A model generated the notes under the pieces. That model was not told the origin of the DNA and did no database searches. It worked only from the letters and a program-made list of their open reading frames with translations. A DNA stretch of 10,016 bases from an uncultured Eubacteriales bacterium (lineage in GTDB: Bacteria > Bacillota > Clostridia > Monoglobales > Monoglobaceae), in the NCBI GenBank assembly GCA_905201285.1, contig CAJKNM010000059.1, forward strand, positions 1-10,016, given 5' to 3'. Made by a program: the position numbers and the translations under genes. This document shows, piece by piece, positions 1-5,657 of this stretch. Within the stretch, counting starts at the first letter, position 1, and each line of letters begins with the position of its first letter.

Positions 1-1683
1 TTTAAAGTAAGCCCGGCAAATCCTGATTATATGATGATTGTTGTCGGAACGGGAGCCTATACATACTATAGATGGTATTCTCATGATGGAGGAAAGACAT
101 GGAAAAAATCTGTGCTTGACAACACTTTGTCAATGATGCCGTTTAACCAGCGCCAGAGCAAAATCGCATATCATCCGACCGACCCAAATATAATATTTTC
201 TTTCGGCGGCGACTGGGTTACCAAATCAGAGGATGGAGGAAAGACGTTTTTTTGGTCAAATGACGGAAATAACAGCGTTGCTTACAGAGGAAAGCCGAAT
301 ATCAATGTATATGACTCGAATCTGTGGTTTGCGCCGCTCACCGATTACAACAGTGCCGGAAGTGAAGACGGCGGTGTAACATGGCATTACGGGCAATTAA
401 CAGATGCGGTATGGGGCGGTCAAGGACTTGGCGGATATATGGTCAGCAAGGACTATATTCTCGGAGTTGAGAATACAAACGGGCATTTATGCCTTTATGA
501 ATCAGACGGACTGAGGAATGGCATATATAATTTTAAGAAGAAAACCGTTGATAGTCCCGACACAAATAATGAGTTGTGGCTTGACAGCAAGTTTGTATAC
601 CAGTCACCAACGGACGCGAATATTCTTTTTGCGGGACAGTACATAAGTCGTGATCTTGGAAAGACATGGTCAAAAATGGACGGATGTATAGGGGTATATA
701 TGCACAACTATGATCCAAACGGCAAGAAAGAGCTTTTCGGTTATGCCTCTACAGATAATAAAGCGGTTGTATGTTCAGAGGATAATGGACAAACATGGAA
801 GACTCTTATTAAAACAGAAGAACCGATTTTGGACTTTTCGTATGATTTTAATAAGAACGCATTTTATGTGGTTGCAGGAGCAATGACCGGAAGTCAGAAT
901 CTATACAGATATACAATAGATAAGAGCACCAATACAACCAACAAAGAAACGCTTACAGGAAAAATAAAGCTGAACTGCTTTGGCAGCAGAAGAATAAAGA
1001 GTGTTTCGGTTGACCCTAATAATACAAATATTATATATATTGCCGGAAGCGGAGATATATATGTAAACGACGCATCGGTTCAGAGAAGTACCGATGGCGG
1101 AGAAACATGGGAAATTATAGTTCGAAATAACCGCGATACAGTAATAAACAGCGGAGAATCGGGAGGAGCGGAAGGCTCGGATGTATGGGTTGACCCTAAA
1201 ACGAGTTATGCATATGTAAACACTTCGTGTTATGGCCTGTGGAAGATAGGCCCTCCGGGAACTGTTGAAGACCACCTTGAGCCGATGACGGCAATATCCG
1301 AGGACGGAAAGGTCAATGTTCGATGGTTTGGAAACGGAAGAATGAGCGTATCCGAAATGGCAAGAGTCGCCTATAACTCAAAGTATAATCAAGAACAAAC
1401 AAATGCGATTATCTCGGCTTATGACAAGAACGGAGATCGTGTGGTTAACGAGAATGATATGGATATTATCAACAAGTGGATTTTTTCAGAGTGGGATAAG
1501 TCTCTTGATAAATTTGAGTTGTACAGAAGCACGGATGGTGAAAAATTTGAAAGAATTTTGGGTCCTGTAACCGATACAAAATATGTTGATGAAAATGCAG
1601 AGACGGGTAAAGATTATTGGTATAAAGTGAAAAATCTTACAAACGGAAGCTATACAAAAACAGTTAAAGTGAAAGTGAAGTAA
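1..1683 (+). CDS. Asp-box (BNR/sortilin-like) beta-propeller protein with dockerin-like and FN3 C-terminus, 5' truncated
   Basis: The frame is open from base 1, so the gene begins upstream and the ATG at 31 is internal; 560 residues are visible. Six Asp-boxes (S-x-D-x-G-x-T-W/F) begin near visible residues 27, 76, 121, 216, 259 and 363, for example SHDGGKTW and STDGGETW. They are interleaved with HPTDPNIIF- and VDPNNTNIIY-type strands, the pattern of sialidase, GH74 xyloglucanase and sortilin-like propellers. From about residue 428 an FN3-like domain starts (MTAISEDGKVNVRW), is interrupted by a dockerin-like module (444-501) with the loop DKNGDRVVNEND, and resumes (FELYRSTDGEKF to the end). 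No SLH or LPXTG signal is present, so retention would need a partner. Export is inferred, because the N-terminus is missing. It could be a glycoside hydrolase (GH74-like) or only a binding propeller; catalytic residues cannot be assigned. The next gene starts 4 bases after the stop. Confidence 0.85.
   Translation, partial: FKVSPANPDYMMIVVGTGAYTYYRWYSHDGGKTWKKSVLDNTLSMMPFNQRQSKIAYHPTDPNIIFSFGGDWVTKSEDGGKTFFWSNDGNNSVAYRGKPNINVYDSNLWFAPLTDYNSAGSEDGGVTWHYGQLTDAVWGGQGLGGYMVSKDYILGVENTNGHLCLYESDGLRNGIYNFKKKTVDSPDTNNELWLDSKFVYQSPTDANILFAGQYISRDLGKTWSKMDGCIGVYMHNYDPNGKKELFGYASTDNKAVVCSEDNGQTWKTLIKTEEPILDFSYDFNKNAFYVVAGAMTGSQNLYRYTIDKSTNTTNKETLTGKIKLNCFGSRRIKSVSVDPNNTNIIYIAGSGDIYVNDASVQRSTDGGETWEIIVRNNRDTVINSGESGGAEGSDVWVDPKTSYAYVNTSCYGLWKIGPPGTVEDHLEPMTAISEDGKVNVRWFGNGRMSVSEMARVAYNSKYNQEQTNAIISAYDKNGDRVVNENDMDIINKWIFSEWDKSLDKFELYRSTDGEKFERILGPVTDTKYVDENAETGKDYWYKVKNLTNGSYTKTVKVKVK
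1330..1503 (+). other. Dockerin-like EF-hand module inside the FN3 domain
   Basis: Visible residues 444-501 of the propeller protein. The second repeat has a canonical 12-residue EF loop, DKNGDRVVNEND, with ligand-type residues at positions 1 (D475), 3 (N477), 5 (D479), 9 (N483) and 12 (D486), followed by a helix MDIINKWIF, as in type I dockerins. About 32 residues earlier, NGRMSVSEM aligns with it (N, G, V and E shared) but has lost the acidic ligands, so it reads as a degenerate first repeat. The ~58-residue length and repeat spacing fit a dockerin. A single EF-hand unrelated to dockerins is the main alternative. Confidence 0.6.
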
Positions 1684-1687
1684 GGCC

Positions 1688-2482
1688 ATGAGAAGACACT
1701 TTAAAATATTGATGATGATTGAGATAATTATTTTCATCGGGATATTTCTGACAGGAGCAAGGTGCCTTGCGGCAGAGACTAAAAAGGAGCTTCCGAAAAC
1801 AGAGGAGAAAAATGAACACGAAACCAATACAGCGGTTAAGATAGACGCTTGGTATAACTCTGATAATACTCTTAAAAAAGTGGCTGTTTCATATATTAAC
1901 GCTGTTTCTCCTTTGTTTATCGGGGAGTATGAGGATAAAAAAACATTTGTTTTTGAAGACCTTAAAAGCATAAAGCCGTTGGGAAGAATCGTTAATAAAG
2001 GTAACAGTATCATTTGGATTAATGATTCTGACAAGGATAGCTTTGAACCGTTCATTTTTGATATAACCGAAAAACAATGTTTTGATATATATTTAAACGC
2101 GGGAAGCGAAAGCCTATATGCCCTTCAAGCCGAGATTGTTTTTAATCCCGCCGAGGTTGACGCGTCGGATTTTAAGAATTTGGCGTTTGCGGAGGACGAA
2201 AAAACGACTGAGACGGACAACGGAACGTTATATTGGAGCGATAATAGTGCGGCCGGGTACTGTGCCGTCAAAAAAACAGCTGACAGATTTCGGATAGTCA
2301 GTTCGTTTGTTGATAAAAACAGAAGTATGAGCGGAAATGTGTTAAAGGTATCATTTAAGGGTAAAAAGAACGGAAAAACGGTGATTCTGCTTAAAAACAT
2401 TAAGTGCTGCCGAATTGAAGAAAATGAGATTATAGATTTAAATGACAACTGTTTAACCTTAACCAAGCTTGATAAATCTTAA
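1688..2482 (+). CDS. Exported protein with an Ig-like module and a cohesin-like C-terminal domain
   Basis: 264 residues. The N-terminus (MRRHFKILMM, then a hydrophobic run to about residue 23) is a signal peptide, probably cut near CLAA-E; the Cys at 26 is preceded by Arg, so this is not a lipobox. A charged linker follows (30-48). Residues 50-100 form a short beta module ending KTFVFEDLKSIKPLG. Residues 130-258 read like a cohesin or related beta-sandwich: FDIYLNAGSES, then YALQAEIVFNPAEVDA (compare the cohesin pattern L-x-x-x-x-x-x-x-YDPxxL), and later VLKVSFKGKKNGKTVILLKNI. The start follows the upstream stop by 4 bases with only a close AAGG ahead of it, which suggests translational coupling. 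No enzyme motif is seen. A docking or binding role is inferred; a CBM2/3-like sugar-binding fold is the main alternative. Confidence 0.85.
   Translation: MRRHFKILMMIEIIIFIGIFLTGARCLAAETKKELPKTEEKNEHETNTAVKIDAWYNSDNTLKKVAVSYINAVSPLFIGEYEDKKTFVFEDLKSIKPLGRIVNKGNSIIWINDSDKDSFEPFIFDITEKQCFDIYLNAGSESLYALQAEIVFNPAEVDASDFKNLAFAEDEKTTETDNGTLYWSDNSAAGYCAVKKTADRFRIVSSFVDKNRSMSGNVLKVSFKGKKNGKTVILLKNIKCCRIEENEIIDLNDNCLTLTKLDKS
2075..2461 (+). other. Cohesin-like beta-sandwich domain
   Basis: Residues 130-258 of the 264-residue exported protein. The strand pattern is alternating hydrophobic with the cohesin-style signature ALQAEIVFNPAEV near its start and VLKVSFKGKKNGKTVILL near its end, where cohesins usually have an I-x-F-x-x-K strand followed by a G-x-T-x-I-x-L strand. 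The assignment is by pattern only; related carbohydrate-binding sandwich folds share this layout. Confidence 0.5.
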
Positions 2483-2498
2483 AAATCACCATAAATCG

Positions 2499-2504
2499 AG
2501 GAGG
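2499..2504 (+). promoter_or_regulatory. Ribosome binding site setting the ATG at 2511
   Basis: A perfect AGGAGG lies 6 bases before the ATG at 2511, and the signal peptide begins exactly there (MRKNHFTKRF). This settles the start against the in-frame TTG at 2469, which has no comparable site and would overlap the previous gene. Confidence 0.9.
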
Positions 2505-2510
2505 AAGATT

Positions 2511-5500
2511 ATGAGAAAAAATCATTTTACAAAACGTTTTATCAGTATGCTTTGTATATCAGCATTAGCTTTTGGAATGTTTACGGCGCCTGTGCTTGCC
2601 GACGAAGCTGAAGATGCTGCGGCGGTTCCTGTTTCCGTGACGGGAAACGGTGTAAATCCGGAATATGCAGCAGATGGTAATATAGAAACGTCCTGGGAAG
2701 CGACAGGCAGCGGAGAGCTTATCGTTGATCTTGAAAAGATGTATAAGATAAGCCGCATAGAAATCGATTGGTCAGATGACAGCGCAGAAGCCTATTATAA
2801 GATAAGTAAGAGTATTGATAAAAGCCATTATCAAGAAATTATTGACCGAAGCTCTTGTGTTGGCGAGGACCGAACACCGAATACGACACAAAACGGAAGC
2901 ATAAAGACAAGTACAGACACGCTTAAGTTTCCTTTACACACAAAGTATCTTAAGGTTAGTATTGATAGAACCGAGCCGCCGCAAAGCAAGATAAATATTT
3001 GTGAGATTCGTGTGTACGGCACCGAAAGCGACGATGTTAATCTCGCTTTGAACAAACCGATAACGCTCACAGGCGGATTGGCTAAAAGCGAAGCCGCAAA
3101 AAAGAATCCGAAAGTGTTCAATGACGGAGACTACGAGAGCGGAGTTGCGGGTTATGATGATAACACACGATTTGCGGTTCCGTTTGGCGTTATTATTGAT
3201 TTGGGTGAAATTTGTAAAATAAGTGATATCTATTGTAGATTTGTTGATATGCAGTCGGAAAGAAACTATTATTCATATACAATATCGGGAAGTATGGATG
3301 GCGTGAATTTCGGAGAGCCGTTTGCCTCAAATAAATATCAAAGTAATGAGTATATGATTCATAATTTTCTCTCTAACGCCGAGGGAAATCCATACTGGGA
3401 TAACGGCTTTTGTCTCTATCAGAATTCTGTTTCCGATGTTACGGCAAGGTACATAAAGCTTGATGTGCAGGCTTCGTCTTATGAGTGGGCATATGGCATT
3501 AGAGAAATTGAGGTTATGGGTAAGCCCGATAAGAGCGAATCGCTTCTCGGTAAAATTACTTTACAAGGTGAATTTAAAAATTTAAACGGAGAGAAAATCA
3601 CAACGCCGTCAGGGGAAAACGGCGTTAAGGCTTCAATTTCGGCGAAAAATTTGTCTGAAAGTGATGTTACAGCCGTTCCTGTGGTGGGAATTTATAAAGA
3701 CGGAATGCTTACGGATATAATTAGGTCCGCGGAAATGCTTGATTTAAAAGCGCAAGGGTCAGCAAGCACAGAATTAACCGCAGAGCATAGCTTTAAAGAG
3801 AACGAAAGTATAGCTATATGGCTTATCGATAAAAGCGGAGATATGACACCTCTTACACAAAAGACACAGTTTGGCACTTGCCCGAACACCGATTCGGTCG
3901 ATTTGACTAAGAAGGACGGTGTTTTTGAAACAGGATATAAGGATGCAGCTGTCAGTGTAAAGGTAGATGTAGGAAGTGTGCTCGGAGGACGGCTTGCGGG
4001 TCTGACTCTTTTAAGCAAGGATAAGACCCGAGTGCTTGCTTATGAAATCATAGAGCTTGATAATAACGGCATCGGAGAGACGAATTTTTCGATAGATACG
4101 GACTCAGGAAACTATACGCTTGCACTTTCTGTTCAGGGAGCAGGAAAGGAATACGGAGAAATGAATACAGATTTTGAGTATATCAATAAGGTGTATTTCA
4201 AAAGGGCAATGAATGCAGTGTATGATGCGAAGACAGAAGATGAAATGCACAGCGCTCTTACAGACGAGCTTAATATCAGGAATCTTTCAATTAAAGAACA
4301 GGTGGCGATGTATGGTTCTATAGGAAACAAATATACGGATATCAAGCTGATTGAATACCTTAAGGCACACCCGTTTGAGAGCTTTGAAACGGAGGACAGC
4401 TTTAAGGAGGCCTTAAAAAGGGCAGTTGAAGAATACTCGCTTATGGGGGCGGCCAATGCCGGAAATATGATGCCCGCGTTTGACAAATACGGCGATAAAT
4501 ACAATGAATATTTCGGATTAAGTGAGCTTAAGGCATATAAGGATTATTATAAGAGATATTCAAAGAACGCTCAGAGCGCAATATGTTCAAGACTTAAAAA
4601 TGAAGAATTTAAAGATAAAGATGATTTCGTTTCTTCATTTAAAGCCGCGATTTTCCTCGGCGGAATACAAAATACCGATAATTGGACAGAGGTAAAAAAT
4701 ATTATCAATAACAATACAGACTTTTTCGGAGAGAATAATCCGTCCCTGTCGGAGGTATCTGATCCGTCAAAGGTGTATTCTAAGATGTGCGGAGTAAATT
4801 ATGCGGATAAAAATGCAGTAAGAGCCGCTGAAGCCGCACTTATAAATGAATACAAGAGCTCAAAAGATGGAGGCTCGGGATCAACGGGCGGCGGCGGCAG
4901 CAGCTCGGGCGGCCGGAAGTCGTCGGGCGTGTACGTTGCACCGTCATCGGGAAGCGGGCAATCCGATGACGGCGGCTCCGGGATTGCGCCTGAGGCCGAA
5001 AAGACATTTAACGATATGTCGGGCTATGAATGGGCAAGGCTTCCGGTTATGATTCTTTATAAGCAAGGAATAGTAAACGGAACAGGCAACGATGAGTTTT
5101 CGCCTGCGGCTTCGGTAAAACGTGAGGAATTCGTGAAAATGCTATGTATGCTGTTCGGCGTTGAAACAGCTTCAAACGAGGAAACATTCTCGGATATTCC
5201 CGAAGGACATTGGAGTATACCCTATATTTCGGCCGCGAAGAAGCAGGGGCTTGTAATGGGGAAAACTCAGACGTTATTCGGATTGGGCGAGGATGTCACG
5301 AGAGAAGAGATGGCTGTAATGTGTTATAGATTTGCGCTTGCTTACGGATATGAATTTTCAGCAAACGATAGCATAAAAGGCTTCAGAGACAGCGCGAAGA
5401 TTTCAGAGTATGCAAAGGAAGCTGTTTCATATATGAAGAATGCCGGAATTATAAAGGGCAGAGGCGATAATGAATTTGCTCCCGCCGACAATGCGGAACG

Positions 5501-5567
5501 TGCAGAAGCGGCTATGGCGGTATACAATCTATTTATCTACACAAAAAAACATAACGGAGAAATATAG
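2511..5567 (+). CDS. SLH-anchored cell-surface protein with two F5/8-type C (discoidin) domains
   Basis: 1018 residues, exported by a signal peptide (cut near VLA-DE, residue 30). Two discoidin/CBM32-like domains follow: residues about 43-170 (YAADGNIETSW, LIVDL, YLKVSI, ICEIRVYG) and about 176-340 (NLALNKPITL, VFNDG, VIIDLGE, RYIKLDV, IREIEVMG). Such domains usually bind sugars or glycoconjugates. Ig-like modules span about 341-555, including 390-449, which resembles a module in the preceding gene. A Lys/Glu-rich helical region runs 555-785, then a Gly/Ser linker at 787-830. Three C-terminal SLH repeats (831-886, 891-946, 956-1008) keep the TRAE-type motif as KREE, TREE and ERAE, so binding to secondary cell-wall polymer is well supported. 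No catalytic domain is recognised. It probably works as a wall-bound lectin or scaffold. The gene follows the cohesin-like gene by 28 bases. Confidence 0.92.
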   Translation: MRKNHFTKRFISMLCISALAFGMFTAPVLADEAEDAAAVPVSVTGNGVNPEYAADGNIETSWEATGSGELIVDLEKMYKISRIEIDWSDDSAEAYYKISKSIDKSHYQEIIDRSSCVGEDRTPNTTQNGSIKTSTDTLKFPLHTKYLKVSIDRTEPPQSKINICEIRVYGTESDDVNLALNKPITLTGGLAKSEAAKKNPKVFNDGDYESGVAGYDDNTRFAVPFGVIIDLGEICKISDIYCRFVDMQSERNYYSYTISGSMDGVNFGEPFASNKYQSNEYMIHNFLSNAEGNPYWDNGFCLYQNSVSDVTARYIKLDVQASSYEWAYGIREIEVMGKPDKSESLLGKITLQGEFKNLNGEKITTPSGENGVKASISAKNLSESDVTAVPVVGIYKDGMLTDIIRSAEMLDLKAQGSASTELTAEHSFKENESIAIWLIDKSGDMTPLTQKTQFGTCPNTDSVDLTKKDGVFETGYKDAAVSVKVDVGSVLGGRLAGLTLLSKDKTRVLAYEIIELDNNGIGETNFSIDTDSGNYTLALSVQGAGKEYGEMNTDFEYINKVYFKRAMNAVYDAKTEDEMHSALTDELNIRNLSIKEQVAMYGSIGNKYTDIKLIEYLKAHPFESFETEDSFKEALKRAVEEYSLMGAANAGNMMPAFDKYGDKYNEYFGLSELKAYKDYYKRYSKNAQSAICSRLKNEEFKDKDDFVSSFKAAIFLGGIQNTDNWTEVKNIINNNTDFFGENNPSLSEVSDPSKVYSKMCGVNYADKNAVRAAEAALINEYKSSKDGGSGSTGGGGSSSGGRKSSGVYVAPSSGSGQSDDGGSGIAPEAEKTFNDMSGYEWARLPVMILYKQGIVNGTGNDEFSPAASVKREEFVKMLCMLFGVETASNEETFSDIPEGHWSIPYISAAKKQGLVMGKTQTLFGLGEDVTREEMAVMCYRFALAYGYEFSANDSIKGFRDSAKISEYAKEAVSYMKNAGIIKGRGDNEFAPADNAERAEAAMAVYNLFIYTKKHNGEI
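4869..5000 (+). other. Gly/Ser-rich linker segment
   Basis: Residues 787-830 are almost all Gly, Ser, Thr and Asp (runs such as GSTGGGGSSSGG), joining the helical region to the SLH repeats. The DNA is clearly richer in GGC and TCG codons than its surroundings, partly because of the amino acids encoded. It is probably flexible or glycosylated and lets the domains project from the wall. Confidence 0.85.
5001..5534 (+). other. Three SLH repeats (cell-wall anchor)
   Basis: The repeats begin with F-x-D-hydrophobic motifs (FNDM, FSDI, FRDS), continue through a hydrophobic helix to GIVNG, GLVMG and GIIKG, then F-x-P or equivalent, and end in KREE, TREE and ERAE. The basic and acidic residues known in this family to contact pyruvylated secondary wall polymer are kept in all three. 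Confidence 0.9.
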
Positions 5568-5573
5568 AGGGAA

Positions 5574-5621
5574 GGATTCTTAAGACAGTTCGATTCGGTA
5601 CTTCGGTACAAGAATGAATCC
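5574..5621 (+). other. Intercistronic stem-loop with UUCG tetraloop
   Basis: The inner hairpin is GTAC-TTCG-GTAC (5598-5609), a C(UUCG)G tetraloop on a 4-bp stem. It is extended past a small internal loop by ATTC/GAAT (5593-5596 with 5612-5615) and closed more distantly by GGATTC/GAATCC (5574-5579 with 5616-5621). No clear T-tract follows, only CTTTATT, so a classical terminator is not well supported. It may be an RNA-processing or stability element between the two SLH-type genes. It is close to the upstream stop and ends 36 bases before the next start. Confidence 0.5.
5594..5609 (+). repeat. Tandem 8-base repeat TTCGGTAC x2
   Basis: Two perfect, adjacent copies (5594-5601 and 5602-5609). 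Because GTAC is its own complement, the duplication creates the tetraloop hairpin. Confidence 0.9.
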
Positions 5622-5642
5622 GGCTTTATTACATCTCACAGA

Positions 5643-5647
5643 AAGGA
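5643..5647 (+). promoter_or_regulatory. Ribosome binding site for the GTG start at 5658
   Basis: AAGGA lies 10 bases before the GTG. The peptide from that GTG (MKTKRILCFI) is a proper signal peptide. The nearer ATG at 5648 is in another frame, so GTG is the best start. Confidence 0.65.
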
Positions 5648-5657
5648 ATGATTTACA

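Noticed and set aside
31..36. ATG codons as the start of the propeller gene
   Set aside because: The frame is open back to base 1 with propeller-like sequence (FKVSPANPDY), there is no ribosome binding site, and no signal peptide follows; the gene starts upstream of the window.
901..1275. Reverse-strand open frame of 124 codons
   Set aside because: It lies wholly inside the propeller gene, whose Asp-boxes give clear support for the + strand frame.
1748..1780. Lipobox in the cohesin-like protein (Cys 26)
   Set aside because: The residue before the Cys is Arg and the preceding residues do not match L-A/S-G/A-C; an ordinary signal peptidase I site fits better.
1486..2055. Long reverse-strand open frame of 189 codons
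   Set aside because: It spans the junction of two well-supported + strand genes, has no recognisable domain, and reads as the complement of AT-rich coding DNA.
2469..2510. Upstream TTG start for the discoidin-SLH gene
   Set aside because: It overlaps the previous gene and would put a hydrophilic leader ahead of the signal peptide; AGGAGG and the signal peptide both point to the ATG at 2511.
4846..5052. Forward open frame rich in Arg and Ala over the linker
   Set aside because: It is an out-of-frame reading of the GC-rich Gly/Ser linker inside the SLH protein; no start site or plausible protein.
5574..5630. Rho-independent terminator after the discoidin-SLH gene
   Set aside because: The hairpin is followed only by CTTTATT, not a real T-run, so I list it as a structured element rather than a terminator.
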